Source: Rhizobium sp.
GTDB lineage: Bacteria > Pseudomonadota > Alphaproteobacteria > Rhizobiales > Rhizobiaceae
Assembly (NCBI GenBank): GCA_002796995.1
Contig: PEKW01000007.1
Coordinates: 248,001-312,000, forward strand
Direction: 5' to 3'
DNA: 64,000 nt
Both the position numbers and the translations under genes were made by a program. The notes beneath the pieces were generated by a model that was not told where the DNA came from, did no database searches, and saw nothing but the letters and a program-made list of their open reading frames with translations. Each line of letters opens with the position of its first letter. Within the stretch, counting starts at the first letter, position 1. Of the stretch, positions 1 to 10,317 are shown in pieces.

Positions 1-2
1 AC

Positions 3-1091
3 CTGCGCGACACCTATCCCTTCGGCATGTTCGCCGTTCCCCGGGAAAAGCTGGTCCGCATTCACGGCTCATCCGGCACCACCGGCAAGCCTACGGTGGT
101 CGGCTACACCAAGCATGACATCGACGTCTGGGCCGACGTCGTCGCCCGCTCGATCCGGGCGTCCGGGGGCCGTCCCGGCGACATCGTGCATGTCGCCTAT
201 GGCTACGGCCTGTTCACCGGCGGCCTTGGCGCGCATTACGGCGCCGAGCGGCTCGGCTGCACCGTCGTGCCGATCTCCGGCGGCATGACCGAGCGTCAGG
301 TCACGCTGATGAACGACTTCAAGCCGCGTATCATCATGGTGACGCCCTCCTACATGCTGTCGATCCTCGACGAATTCCGTCGCCAGGGCATCGATCCGCG
401 CGAAAGCTCGATCGAGGTCGGCATCTTCGGCGCGGAACCCTGGACCAATGCCATGCGCAGCGAGATCGAGCAGGCCTTCAACATGCATGCCGTCGACATC
501 TACGGCCTCTCCGAGGTCATGGGGCCGGGCGTCGCCAATGAGTGCGTCGAGACCAAGGACGGCCTGCACGTCTGGGAAGACCATTTCTATCCGGAAATCA
601 TCGACCCGGTGACGGGTGCCGTATTGCCCGATGGCGAACTCGGCGAGCTTGTCTTCACCACGCTGACCAAGGAAGGCCTGCCGATGGTGCGCTACCGCAC
701 CCGCGACCTGACGCGTCTTCTGCCCGGCACGGCGCGATCGATGCGGCGCATCGAGAAGATCACCGGCCGCAGCGACGACATGATCATCCTGCGCGGCGTC
801 AACGTCTTCCCGACGCAGATCGAGGAACAGATCCTGAAATGCGGCGGCCTTGCCCCGCATTTCCAGATCGAACTCACGCGCGCCGGCCGCATGGACAACA
901 TGACAGTCCACGTCGAATGCGCGGCCAATTACACCGATGCGGCAGCACGCGCCCAATCGGCCAAGGAATTGGCACATCACATCAAGAGCGTGGTGGGCAT
1001 CACGACCAAGATCGAGGTTCAGGACCCGACGTCCATCGCCCGCTCGGAAGGCAAGGCCAAGCGCGTGGTGGACAACCGCCCCAAGAGCTGA
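3..1091 (+). CDS. paaK: phenylacetate-CoA ligase, 5' truncated by window edge
   Basis: Open frame from window start; LRDTYPFGMFAVPREKLVRIHGSSGTTGKPTVVGYT and YGLSEVMGPGV motifs of adenylate-forming PaaK; adjacent paa genes. Confidence 0.93.
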   Translation: MRDTYPFGMFAVPREKLVRIHGSSGTTGKPTVVGYTKHDIDVWADVVARSIRASGGRPGDIVHVAYGYGLFTGGLGAHYGAERLGCTVVPISGGMTERQVTLMNDFKPRIIMVTPSYMLSILDEFRRQGIDPRESSIEVGIFGAEPWTNAMRSEIEQAFNMHAVDIYGLSEVMGPGVANECVETKDGLHVWEDHFYPEIIDPVTGAVLPDGELGELVFTTLTKEGLPMVRYRTRDLTRLLPGTARSMRRIEKITGRSDDMIILRGVNVFPTQIEEQILKCGGLAPHFQIELTRAGRMDNMTVHVECAANYTDAAARAQSAKELAHHIKSVVGITTKIEVQDPTSIARSEGKAKRVVDNRPKS

Positions 1092-1188
1092 ACGGCCACC
1101 CGTGACAGCTCAAAGGCAATTGTTATAGTGAAGCGGGGGCATGCGTGCCCCCCTATTGCAGGCGTTCTGCAAGCAGGAAAGCGAAAAC

Positions 1189-1788
1189 ATGGCTCGGACC
1201 CGGGCAACCGACTTTGAGGAAAAACGCCGCGGCATTCTCGACAATGCCGCCGCCGTATTTGCCGAGCAGGGCATGGAAAAGGCATCCATGTCCCAGATCG
1301 CCACCCATTCGAGCGTCTCCAAGGCGCTGCTTTATCACTACTATCCCAGCAAGGATGCGCTGATCTACGCGATCATCATCACCCATCTGGAAGAGCTGGA
1401 CGAGGCGATCGAGGCGGCCGACGATCCGAACGAGGCGCCGGAGAAGCGACTTCGGCGGCTGGTGGGTGTGGTGCTGGAAAACTATCGCGGCGCCGACAAC
1501 CAGCACAAGGTGCAGCTCAACGCCACGTCGGCCCTCTCCGACGAGCAGAAGGCAGGCATCACCGCGATCGAACGGCGGATTGTGCGTCGATTCTCGAACG
1601 TGCTGAAGGAAATCAATCCGGAGCTCGACAGCAAGGAGAGACCCCTGCTGATGCCGGTCACCATGTCATTGTTCGGCATGATGAACTGGGTCTACATGTG
1701 GTTCCGCGACGGCGGCCGCATCACCCGGGAAGACTATGCCGACGTGGCGACCACGCTTATTCTCGAAGGCATCAAGGCGGTTCGCTGA
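1189..1788 (+). CDS. paaR: TetR/AcrR family regulator, PaaR-like
   Basis: N-terminal TetR HTH (ILDNAAAVFAEQGMEKASMSQIATHSSVSKALLYHYYPSKDALIYAI); follows paaK. Start chosen at MARTRATDF inside ORF 1141..1788. Confidence 0.75.
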   Translation: MARTRATDFEEKRRGILDNAAAVFAEQGMEKASMSQIATHSSVSKALLYHYYPSKDALIYAIIITHLEELDEAIEAADDPNEAPEKRLRRLVGVVLENYRGADNQHKVQLNATSALSDEQKAGITAIERRIVRRFSNVLKEINPELDSKERPLLMPVTMSLFGMMNWVYMWFRDGGRITREDYADVATTLILEGIKAVR

Positions 1789-1831
1789 ACCCCGTCCATC
1801 ACCCTTCCATTCTTCCTTCGTTCATCTTCGA

Positions 1832-1865
1832 ACCGACGGCCGGCTGACGCCCGCCGTCGGTTTTC
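1832..1865. terminator. Rho-independent-like bidirectional terminator between convergent paaR and paaZ
   Basis: ACCGACGGC-CGGCTGACGCCC-GCCGTCGGT followed by TTT. Confidence 0.75.
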
Positions 1866-1873
1866 GTTTGTGG

Positions 1874-3937
1874 TCAGGCCGCCGTCCAGGTCTTGGCGAC
1901 CATGGTCAGCACGTCGTATTGCGCGACGACCGCACCGTCCTGGTTGGTCACCTGGCAGTCCCAGCGCACCTCGCCGTGATCGGCATTGGCGCGCGGATTG
2001 ATCTCCTTGCAGGTGAGCCGCACCTGCAGCGTATCACCGGGATTGACCGGGGTCAGGAAGCGCAGATTGTCGACGCCATAGTTGGCGAGCACCGGACCCG
2101 GATCGGGATCGACGAACAGGCCCGCGGCAAACGAAACGATCAGATAGCCATGGGCGACGCGCCCGTCGAAGAACGGATTGGCCTTGGCGGCTGCCTCGTC
2201 CATGTGGGCGTAGAAGGTGTCGCCGGTGAAGCGGGCGAAGTGCTCGATGTCCTCGAGCGTCACGGTGCGCTTGGCCGTGACGATCTGGTCGCCGATCTTA
2301 AGTTCGGCAAGGGACTTGCGGAACGGATGCACGCTGGTGTCGGCGGCGCCGGCGCCTTCGAGCCAGCGGCCGGTGACGGCCGAGAGAAGTCGCGGCGTGC
2401 CCTGCACGGCCGTGCGCTGCATGTAGTGCTTCACGCCGCGCATGCCGCCCATTTCCTCGCCGCCGCCGGCGCGACCGGGACCGCCATGCACCAGGCCGGC
2501 GAGCGGCGATCCATGGCCGGTCGAGGTCTTGGCCGAGGCGCGGTTTCCGATCAGAATACGACCGTGATACGGCGCCATGCCGATCACCATCTCCTCGGCG
2601 ACCTTGGGATCGTTGGTGAAGACGGACGCCGCCAGCGAACCCTTGCCCATCTGGGCCAAGGCAATCGCTTCCTCCAGCCCCTCATAGGGCATCACCGTGG
2701 AAACCGGACCGAACGCCTCGACATCATGGACCGCAGAAGCCGTAAACGGCTTGTCGCAGTAGAGCAGCACCGGATTGAGGAAGGCGCCCTTGTCGGCATC
2801 GCCGGAGAAGACGCGGACGTTGTCAGGATCGCCGGAGACGATCTCGGCATCGGCTGACAGGTCGCGGATGCGTTCGCGCACTTCGTCGCGCTGGGCAAGG
2901 CTTGCCAGCGGTCCCATGCGCACGCCCTCGTCAGAGGGGTTGCCGAGCGTGGTCTTCGAGAGACGCTCGCTGAGCGCGGCGACCAGGGCCTGGACATGGG
3001 CCTTGGGCGCAATCACACGGCGGATCGCCGTGCACTTCTGGCCGGCCTTCGAGGTCATTTCGCGGGCCACTTCCTTGACGAAGAGATCGAACTCCTCGGT
3101 GCCAGGACCGGCATCAGGCCCGAGGATCGACGCGTTCAGGCTGTCGGCCTCCATGGTGAAGCGAACCGAGTTGGCAACCACCGCCGGATGCGACTTGAGC
3201 TTGCGGCCTGTCCAGGCCGAGCCGGTGAAGGTCACGGCGTCCTGTCCCCCGACATGGTCGAGCAGGTCGCCGACCGAACCGGACACCAGCTGCAACGCAC
3301 CTTCCGGCAGGATGCCGGTCTCGATGATCCGCCGAACCACGAGTTCGGTCAGATAGGCGGTCTGGCTTGCTGGCTTGACCAGCGACGGCACGCCGGCGAT
3401 CAGCGTCGGGGCGATCTTCTCGAGCATGCCCCAGACGGGGAAGTTGAAGGCGTTGATGTGCACGGCGATGCCGTGCAGCGGGGTGAGGATGTGCTGGGCG
3501 GAAAAGCTGTTGTCCTTCGACAAAAGTTCGACGTCGCCATCGAGCAGCACGCGGGTGTTCGGCAGTTCTCGCCGGGCCTTGGACGAATAGGACAGCATGG
3601 TGCCGATGCCGCCTTCGATGTCGACCCAGCCGTCGGCACGGGTGGCGCCGGTGAGAGCGCTCTCGGCGTAGAATTCCTCCTTCATGTCCATCAGGACCTG
3701 GCCGAGAGCTTTCAGCATCTGCGCCCGTTCGTGGAACGACAGGGCGCGCAGGTTCGGTCCGCCGACCTCGCGGCCATAGGCGAGTGCTGCGGCAAAATCG
3801 ATGCCGGTCGAGTCGATGAATGCGATTGCGGCACCCGTCGAGGCATCGAGCAGCGGTACGCCTTGCTTGTCGCCGGGTGTCCAGCGGCCACAGACATAGC
3901 TTTCGAGACGGCGCGGAACGCGAGCCGAAACATTCAT
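1874..3937 (-). CDS. paaZ: bifunctional oxepin-CoA hydrolase / 3-oxo-5,6-dehydrosuberyl-CoA semialdehyde dehydrogenase
   Basis: 687 aa; N-terminal aldehyde dehydrogenase fused to C-terminal MaoC-like hydratase (HFARFTGDTFYAHMDEAAAKANPFFDGRVAHGYL). Confidence 0.93.
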   Translation of the reverse strand: MNVSARVPRRLESYVCGRWTPGDKQGVPLLDASTGAAIAFIDSTGIDFAAALAYGREVGGPNLRALSFHERAQMLKALGQVLMDMKEEFYAESALTGATRADGWVDIEGGIGTMLSYSSKARRELPNTRVLLDGDVELLSKDNSFSAQHILTPLHGIAVHINAFNFPVWGMLEKIAPTLIAGVPSLVKPASQTAYLTELVVRRIIETGILPEGALQLVSGSVGDLLDHVGGQDAVTFTGSAWTGRKLKSHPAVVANSVRFTMEADSLNASILGPDAGPGTEEFDLFVKEVAREMTSKAGQKCTAIRRVIAPKAHVQALVAALSERLSKTTLGNPSDEGVRMGPLASLAQRDEVRERIRDLSADAEIVSGDPDNVRVFSGDADKGAFLNPVLLYCDKPFTASAVHDVEAFGPVSTVMPYEGLEEAIALAQMGKGSLAASVFTNDPKVAEEMVIGMAPYHGRILIGNRASAKTSTGHGSPLAGLVHGGPGRAGGGEEMGGMRGVKHYMQRTAVQGTPRLLSAVTGRWLEGAGAADTSVHPFRKSLAELKIGDQIVTAKRTVTLEDIEHFARFTGDTFYAHMDEAAAKANPFFDGRVAHGYLIVSFAAGLFVDPDPGPVLANYGVDNLRFLTPVNPGDTLQVRLTCKEINPRANADHGEVRWDCQVTNQDGAVVAQYDVLTMVAKTWTAA

Positions 3938-4007
3938 GAAGTCATCCTTCCTGGATCGGTTTATTCAGTGCGGTCGGCGGGGCGCCATGGCCCCGCCGCC
4001 TGGGAGG

Positions 4008-5084
4008 TTATTCGTCGTAGGAGAGCACGACCTTCTCGGTCAGCGGGTGACACTGGCAGGTCAGTACGTAGCCGGCTTCGACCTCGTAGTCCTCGAGCGC
4101 ATGGTTGGTGTCCATCTCGACCTCGCCTTTCAGCACCTTCGCCCGGCAGGTGGAGCAGACGCCCGCCTTGCAGGAGAAGGGGGCATCCATGCTCTGGGCG
4201 ATCGCGGCTTCGAGAATGCTGACGCCGTGCTTGGGCATGTTGAAGGTCCGCGTCGTGCCGTCGAGCGTGATGGTCGCCTCGACCACGGCCGCCGCCTCCT
4301 CGGCGCTGACCGAAGCGACACGGTTCTTGGCGCGGCCCGGTTGACCCGAAGCAAACAGCTCGAACTTGATCTGCTCGTCCTTCAGCCCGTGCGCCTTGAG
4401 GCTCGCGACGATGGTGAGCATCATCGGCTCCGGCCCGCAGATGAACGCGGCGTCGATCGACTTCGGGTCGATCCAGGTGGAAAACAGCGCGGAGAGCTTG
4501 TTCTCGTCGAGACGGCCGGTGAACAGGTCGATCTCCTGCGCTTCGCTTTCCAGCACATGCAGGACGGAGAAACGGCCGAGATAGGTGTTCTTCAGATCCT
4601 CCAGCTCCTCGCGGAACATGATCGAGTTGATCTGCCGGTTGGCATAGACCAACGTGAACTGGGATTTCGGCTCGCGTGCCAGGACCGTCTTGATGATTGA
4701 CAGCAGCGGGGTGATGCCGGAGCCGCCGGCGAAACCGAGATACTGCTTCCCGGCAACCGGATCGATGTCCATGTAGAAGCGGCCCATCGGCGGCATGGCC
4801 TCGATCACGTCGCCCGGCGCCAGATTGCCGTTGGCCCAGTTGCTGAAGGCGCCGCCGTCGACGCGCTTGATGCCGACCTTGAGGACGCCCTCGTCCTTGC
4901 CCGCACAGATCGAGTAGGACCGGCGCAGTTCCTCGCCCTCGAAATCGCGGCGGAAGGTCAGGTACTGGCCCTGGGTGAAGTCGAAGGCCGCGCGATCCTC
5001 CTCGCGCGGCTTGAGCGTCACCACAACCGCATCACGGGTCTCGTGGCGGATGTCGGTCACGGTCAGGGGATGAAAGCGTGCCAT
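4008..5084 (-). CDS. paaE: 1,2-phenylacetyl-CoA epoxidase reductase subunit
   Basis: Ferredoxin-NADP reductase fold (RRSYSICAG) plus C-terminal 2Fe-2S domain (CKAGVCSTCRAKVLKGEVEM). Confidence 0.93.
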   Translation of the reverse strand: MARFHPLTVTDIRHETRDAVVVTLKPREEDRAAFDFTQGQYLTFRRDFEGEELRRSYSICAGKDEGVLKVGIKRVDGGAFSNWANGNLAPGDVIEAMPPMGRFYMDIDPVAGKQYLGFAGGSGITPLLSIIKTVLAREPKSQFTLVYANRQINSIMFREELEDLKNTYLGRFSVLHVLESEAQEIDLFTGRLDENKLSALFSTWIDPKSIDAAFICGPEPMMLTIVASLKAHGLKDEQIKFELFASGQPGRAKNRVASVSAEEAAAVVEATITLDGTTRTFNMPKHGVSILEAAIAQSMDAPFSCKAGVCSTCRAKVLKGEVEMDTNHALEDYEVEAGYVLTCQCHPLTEKVVLSYDE

Positions 5085-5104
5085 GCGTTATGTCCTCCGC
5101 ATCC

Positions 5105-5626
5105 TCAGATGCACTTGAAATAGTCGAAGGGTTCCAGACAGTCGCGGCATCGGTAGCTCGCCTTGCACGGGGTCGAGCCGAACTGGCTGACTTTCTCGGT
5201 CCTGGTCGAGCCGCATCGCGGGCAGGCGACGGCCAGATTGGAGCCGGCAAGCCGGTTCGCCCGGGCCATCAGTCGCCCGTCGGCGGCCGTTCCGTCGATC
5301 GGCGGCGCAATGCCGTAGGCGCGAAGCTTGTCGCGCCCCTCGGCGCTGATCCAGTCCGAGGTCCAGGCCGGCGACAACCGTCGTTCGAGGCGCAGTTTGT
5401 CGATACCACGGGCTTTCAGCGCCGATTCGATGTCGAGGTTGATGACCGTCGTTGCCGGACAGCCCGAATAGGTCGGGGTGACGGCGACGACGAGGGTATC
5501 GCCCTCCCAGGCGACATCCCGGATGATGCCGAGATCGGTCAGGCTGATGACGGGAATTTCCGGATCCGGCACCTCGCCCAGCCAGCGCCAGACCTCTTCC
5601 GGTTCGGGCAACGTCCTGGCGTCCAT
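5105..5626 (-). CDS. paaD: PaaD, Fe-S maturation protein of phenylacetyl-CoA epoxidase
   Basis: MDARTLPEPEEVWRWLGEVPDPEIPVISLTDLGIIRDV and C-terminal Cys motifs CPRCGS..CKASYRCRDCLEPF; start chosen inside ORF 5105..5758. Confidence 0.9.
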   Translation of the reverse strand: MDARTLPEPEEVWRWLGEVPDPEIPVISLTDLGIIRDVAWEGDTLVVAVTPTYSGCPATTVINLDIESALKARGIDKLRLERRLSPAWTSDWISAEGRDKLRAYGIAPPIDGTAADGRLMARANRLAGSNLAVACPRCGSTRTEKVSQFGSTPCKASYRCRDCLEPFDYFKCI

Positions 5627-5636
5627 GGCATGACCC

Positions 5637-6416
5637 TCACCAGACCGAGTTCGGATAGGCCCGCTGCAGGAACTGCATGTCGGCGAGAATGTAGCCCAGA
5701 TGCTCCGTATGGATGCCGCGCTTGCCGCCCTTGTGCTGGTAGCTGCCCTCGGGAACAACTAGCGTGGCCTCGGCAAGCACTTCGCCGACCGAACTGTCCC
5801 ATGCCGCCTTGAGCGCCGAGGGAAGCGGTGCGATGCCCGCTGCCGCGACCGCCTCGTCGGCGGAATCGGCGAGGAACATCTCGGCCGTATAGGGCCACAG
5901 ATCATCAAGCGCCTTCTGCATCCGGCGATGGCTTTCCTCGGTACCGTCACCGAGACGGATGACGAGGTCGGCCGAACGCTCGAAGTGGTAGGACACTTCC
6001 TTCAGCGCCTTCTGGGCGATTTCCACGACGCGCGGATCGCTGGAGGCGACCAGCGCGCGGAGCATTTCGATGTGGAAGGCGTCGAACAGGAACTGCCGCA
6101 TCAGCGTCTTGCCGAAATCGCCGTTCGGGCGTTCGACCAGCAGCACGTTGCGGAAGGCCGCGGCATCGCGCAGATAGGCGAGATTGTCGGCGGTGCGCCC
6201 CTTGCCTTCGACCTCACCCGCAAGACCCAGCCAGAACTGTGTCTGGCCGATCAGGTCGAGCGCTACGTTGGCAAGCGCGATGTCCTCTTCCAGCACGGGC
6301 GAATGGCCGCACCATTCGGACACGCGGTGTCCGAGGATCAGCGTGTTGTCGCCCATTCTGAGGAGCCATTCGAAGAATGCGGCCTGATCGACCGCCGGGA
6401 TCGCGGTTGCCATCAC
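5637..6416 (-). CDS. paaC: 1,2-phenylacetyl-CoA epoxidase subunit C
   Basis: 259 aa; EWLLRMGDNTLILGHRVSEWCGHSPVLEEDIALANVALDLIGQ; position between paaB and paaD. Confidence 0.92.
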   Translation of the reverse strand: MMATAIPAVDQAAFFEWLLRMGDNTLILGHRVSEWCGHSPVLEEDIALANVALDLIGQTQFWLGLAGEVEGKGRTADNLAYLRDAAAFRNVLLVERPNGDFGKTLMRQFLFDAFHIEMLRALVASSDPRVVEIAQKALKEVSYHFERSADLVIRLGDGTEESHRRMQKALDDLWPYTAEMFLADSADEAVAAAGIAPLPSALKAAWDSSVGEVLAEATLVVPEGSYQHKGGKRGIHTEHLGYILADMQFLQRAYPNSVW

Positions 6417-6697
6417 ATGTGCCCCACTTCAGCCGGGATGTCGAAGAAGGTCGGGTGACGGTAGACCTTGGAGTTCGACGGTTCGAACAGCGGGCCCTTT
6501 TCCGACGGCGACGACGCCGTGATGTCGACCGACTTCACCACCCAGATCGACACGCCTTCGTTGCGGCGGGTGTAGACGTCACGGGCATTGCGGATCGCCA
6601 TCTCGGCATCCGGAGCATGCAGGCTGCCGACATGGCGATGGTTGAGGCCATGTTGACCGCGGATAAAGACTTCCCAAAGGGGCCATTCGCTGGACAT
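6413..6697 (-). CDS. paaB: 1,2-phenylacetyl-CoA epoxidase subunit B
   Basis: MSSEWPLWEVFIRGQHGLNHRHVGSLHAPDAEMAIRNARDVYTRRNEGVSIWVV. Confidence 0.93.
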   Translation of the reverse strand: MSSEWPLWEVFIRGQHGLNHRHVGSLHAPDAEMAIRNARDVYTRRNEGVSIWVVKSVDITASSPSEKGPLFEPSNSKVYRHPTFFDIPAEVGHM

Positions 6698-6760
6698 TGC
6701 TATTCCTCCCAAGTTCAGGTGACGGACGGGAACGGGTGCACCGCTCCCGAATTGGATCGA

Positions 6761-7759
6761 TCAGGCAGCCTTGCGACCGGCGCGGCGCGCTTCCTGCTTT
6801 TCGGCATGGGCCATCAGGCCGTCGCGGAACCAAGCGCCCTCTTCCCAGGCGGTGACGCGGGCGCCGAGGCGCTCGGCATTGCAGGGTCCGTTGCCGGCGA
6901 TGACGTTGAAGAACTCTTCCCAGTCCGGCTCGGAGAAGTCGTGACCGCCCTTCTCCTCGTTCCAGCGCAGGTTCTCGTCGGGAATGGTCAGCCCGAGATA
7001 CTTGGCCTGCGGCACCGTCTGGTCGACGAATTTCTGGCGCAGTTCGTCATTGGTGTTGATCTTGATCTTCCACTGCATCGACTGCGCGGAATGCACCGAA
7101 TCCTTGTCGGACGGACCGAACATCATCAGCGACGGGTACCAGAAGCGGTTGAGCGCATCCTGCGCCATGGCCTTCTGCTCCGGCGAGCCGGCGGCCATCT
7201 TCATCATGATGTCGTAGCCCTGGCGCTGGTGGAAGCTTTCTTCCTTGCAGATGCGGATCATCGCGCGGCTATAGGGACCGTAGGAGGTCTTCTGCAGCTG
7301 CACCTGGTTCATGATCGCCGCACCGTCGACCAGCCAGCCGACCGCGCCGATATCGGCCCAGTTGAGCGTCGGGTAGTTGAAGATCGACGAATATTTCATC
7401 TTGCCGGAATGCAGCAGCGCGAGAAGCTCGTCGCGGCTGACGCCGAGCGTCTCGGCGGCGGAATAGAGATAGAGGCCGTGGCCCGCCTCATCCTGCACCT
7501 TGGCCAGAAGGATCGCCTTGCGTTCGAGCGTCGGCGCACGGGTGATCCAGTTGCCCTCCGGCAGCTGGCCGACGATCTCGGAATGGGCGTGCTGGCCGAC
7601 CTGGCGGATCAACGTCTTGCGATAGCTCTCCGGCATCCATTCCTTGGGCTCGATCTTCTCGCCGCGGTCGATGCGCTCCTGAAAGGCCCTCTCCTCCGGC
7701 GACATCTCGTTCAGCGACTTCACCCGATCACTGTCGGTCTTGACCATTTGCGCATACAT
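6761..7759 (-). CDS. paaA: 1,2-phenylacetyl-CoA epoxidase subunit A (catalytic)
   Basis: 332 aa; di-iron motifs [20 protein letters not shown] and [16 protein letters not shown]. Confidence 0.95.
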   Translation of the reverse strand: MYAQMVKTDSDRVKSLNEMSPEERAFQERIDRGEKIEPKEWMPESYRKTLIRQVGQHAHSEIVGQLPEGNWITRAPTLERKAILLAKVQDEAGHGLYLYSAAETLGVSRDELLALLHSGKMKYSSIFNYPTLNWADIGAVGWLVDGAAIMNQVQLQKTSYGPYSRAMIRICKEESFHQRQGYDIMMKMAAGSPEQKAMAQDALNRFWYPSLMMFGPSDKDSVHSAQSMQWKIKINTNDELRQKFVDQTVPQAKYLGLTIPDENLRWNEEKGGHDFSEPDWEEFFNVIAGNGPCNAERLGARVTAWEEGAWFRDGLMAHAEKQEARRAGRKAA

Positions 7760-7776
7760 GGCGGTTTCCTCCCTGC

Positions 7777-8982
7777 TCAGATCCGTTCAATGATGATGGC
7801 GATGCCCTGGCCGACCCCGATGCACATGGTGCAGAGCGCGTAGCGCCCGCCGGTGCGGTGCAGCTGGTACATGGCGGTGGTGACGAGGCGGGCGCCGGAC
7901 ATGCCGAGCGGATGGCCGAGCGCGATGGCGCCGCCATTCGGATTGACATGCGCGGCATCGTCGGCAAGCCCGAGCTCCCGAAGGACCGCCAGCGCCTGCG
8001 CGGCGAAGGCCTCGTTGAGCTCGATCACGTCCATCTGCGAAAGCGAGAGGCCGGCGCGGGCCAGGACCTTGCGGACCGCCGGCACCGGGCCGACACCCAT
8101 GATGCGCGGCTCCACGCCGGCCGCGGCCATGGCGACGACCCGTGCGCGCGGCACGAGACCCTGTTCCCTGGCCATGGCTTCCGACGCGATCGCCAGAGCG
8201 GCCGCGCCATCGTTGACGCCCGAGGCATTGCCGGCGGTGACGCTAAGGTCCGGGCCATTGACGCCCTTGAGCTTCGACAGCTGTTCCGCCGTGGTGCCGG
8301 GACGCGGATGTTCGTCGACCGAGACGATCAGCGGTTCGCCCTTCTTCTGCGGAATCGTGACGGGCACGATCTCGTCGGCGAAGACGCCGGCGGCCTGGGC
8401 GGCGGCCCAGCGGGCCTGGCTGCGGGCTGCGAATGCGTCCTGGTCGGCGCGGCTGACATTGTACTGCTCGGCGACATTGTCGGCCGTTTCCGGCATGGAA
8501 TGGGTGCCGAACTTCTTCTTCAGTTCGGGATTGGGGAAGCGCCAGCCGATCGTCGTGTCATAGACCGCGTTCGAACGGGAAAAAGCCGCGTCCGCCTTCG
8601 GCATGACGAAGGGCGCGCGCGTCATGCTCTCGACGCCGCCGGCGATCACCAGATCGCAATCGCCGCCGCGAATGGCGCGTGCCGCCATGCCGACGGCATC
8701 CATGCCGGAGCCGCACAGACGGTTGACAGTGGTTGCCGGAACGTTGATCGGCATGCCGGACAAAAGCACGGCCATGCGGCCGACATTGCGGTTGTCTTCA
8801 CCGGCCTGGTTGGCGCAGCCGTAGATCAGGTCATCGACCTTGGACCAGTCGACGCCGGGATTGCGCGCCATCAGCGCGGCAAGCGGCAAGGCAGCGAGAT
8901 CATCGGCCCGCACGGATGCGAGGGCCCCACCATAGCGGCCGACAGGCGTGCGCACGGCATCACAGATGAAGGCTTGCTGCAT
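7777..8982 (-). CDS. paaJ: 3-oxoadipyl-CoA / 3-oxo-5,6-dehydrosuberyl-CoA thiolase (PaaJ/PcaF type)
   Basis: Thiolase family; [42 protein letters not shown]. Confidence 0.88.
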   Translation of the reverse strand: MQQAFICDAVRTPVGRYGGALASVRADDLAALPLAALMARNPGVDWSKVDDLIYGCANQAGEDNRNVGRMAVLLSGMPINVPATTVNRLCGSGMDAVGMAARAIRGGDCDLVIAGGVESMTRAPFVMPKADAAFSRSNAVYDTTIGWRFPNPELKKKFGTHSMPETADNVAEQYNVSRADQDAFAARSQARWAAAQAAGVFADEIVPVTIPQKKGEPLIVSVDEHPRPGTTAEQLSKLKGVNGPDLSVTAGNASGVNDGAAALAIASEAMAREQGLVPRARVVAMAAAGVEPRIMGVGPVPAVRKVLARAGLSLSQMDVIELNEAFAAQALAVLRELGLADDAAHVNPNGGAIALGHPLGMSGARLVTTAMYQLHRTGGRYALCTMCIGVGQGIAIIIERI

Positions 8983-9035
8983 TGATCGACTCCTCCTCGA
9001 GCATCAGATGCGGCCGGCTTGTCTCCAATTCGCCA

Positions 9036-9045
9036 ACCGATCGGT
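9036..9045. promoter_or_regulatory. Palindrome ACCGATCGGT, candidate PaaR (TetR) operator
   Basis: Perfect 10-bp palindrome (context CCAACCGATCGGTCAA) directly upstream of the paaJ-paaABCDEZ operon. Confidence 0.5.
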
Positions 9046-9059
9046 CAACTTATAGCGAC

Positions 9060-9106
9060 AAAACATCACATAGAAAAGCGATTTCTTGATATTGGCGTGA
9101 TGTTTT
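9060..9106. promoter_or_regulatory. Widely spaced inverted repeat AAAACATCAC-N27-GTGATGTTTT, candidate PaaX operator
   Basis: Perfect 10-bp arms in the AT-rich region between paaX and the paa operon. Confidence 0.45.
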
Positions 9107-9154
9107 AAGATTCGGATTAGACCAACTGGCTATATCCTACGAATTTTCAGCTAC

Positions 9155-10030
9155 TTAGCGACCGCCCTCAAACGCCAGCGATTCCAGCCGCGCCGCGGTC
9201 TCGGCGGTTTCGGCGGGCAGAGGGCCATCGCGACCCTCGAACTGCGCCGCGATATAGGCATCGGCCAGGGGCGAGAGGGCGCGGTAAAGCCGGGCAAAGA
9301 GACGGCGCGCCGCAGCACCGGACCAGTCCTCGGGAAGCGCCTCGACCGGCAGTCGAGGATCGCGCAGCAGCACGGCGCGATAGGCCTGGACCAACAGAAG
9401 CCGCGCGCTCACCGCATCGGCCGGAAGCAATGCCTCGCCCTGCTCCAGCGCCGCCGAGAGCGGCGAGAAGAGATCGATCATCGCGTGGTATTCGTCGGCG
9501 AAGGACTGAAGGTTCCACAGGGTCGCCGCATAGTCGGCCAGCAAGACGCCATCCTTCGTCACCTCGGCCTTGAAGGTCAGCCCCGGAACCGGAACGCTCC
9601 CCGGATGATGGGGGCGCAGATAGAGGTCCGGCCCCATGCGGCCGAGCCCGGCACGGCGGATCATCTCGTCGGAAAGACCCGGCGCATGATGGATGAGGAA
9701 ACCGTCCGCCTCGACCTGCTGGCCGTAGAGCAGCCGCGCCGCGGCGGCAAATTCCGTCCGTGCGCCGGATGCCAGCCGATAGTAGGACCGCCGGCCATCC
9801 CGCTCCCCGACCAGTTGCTCGGCCGCGACCAGACGCGAAACCGCGGTGCGCACCAGTGTCTCGCTGATCCCGAGCCGCGCGCAGATCTCGACCAGCGTGC
9901 CCATCCACAACACGCCGCCACGCGGTACGACGATGTCGCCGTAAATGGTGACGATCATTGCCGGAGCGCGCACCGTGAACTGCTGCTGGATCAGTTGAAA
10001 CCCATCGAATCCGCGCGCCGCTACAGTCAT
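9155..10030 (-). CDS. paaX: PaaX-family transcriptional repressor
   Basis: 291 aa; MIVTIYGDIVVPRGGVLWMGTLVEICARLGISETLVRTAVSRLVAAEQLVGERDGRRSYYRL typical of PaaX. Confidence 0.88.
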   Translation of the reverse strand: MTVAARGFDGFQLIQQQFTVRAPAMIVTIYGDIVVPRGGVLWMGTLVEICARLGISETLVRTAVSRLVAAEQLVGERDGRRSYYRLASGARTEFAAAARLLYGQQVEADGFLIHHAPGLSDEMIRRAGLGRMGPDLYLRPHHPGSVPVPGLTFKAEVTKDGVLLADYAATLWNLQSFADEYHAMIDLFSPLSAALEQGEALLPADAVSARLLLVQAYRAVLLRDPRLPVEALPEDWSGAAARRLFARLYRALSPLADAYIAAQFEGRDGPLPAETAETAARLESLAFEGGR

Positions 10031-10317
10031 CTCACCTCCGGAACTCCAACCGGCGAGCAGCCTCGCTCACCGGACAGACATTACAATATTGCGGCCGCAG
10101 GAGGTAGGGCCGTGACATATCAATGTCAAATCATGGCGCGAACTGCGATCTTGCCGCACTGATGGGCGGCAGCAGGTTACACGCCGGCCATGCCGAGTCC
10201 GCGGATTCGCAGACGCGGAGCCTGCGGGAGCCGGAAGCCCACCGCCCATCTGGCAAAAAGACTGCAGGCCATCGGCCTCTACGAATGGGCAACGGACCCG
10301 CCCGACCGGGCGCCGCG

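Noticed and set aside
1736-4222. Plus-strand ORFs 1736..2857 and 2996..4222
   Set aside because: Antisense to paaZ, which has full-length family matches
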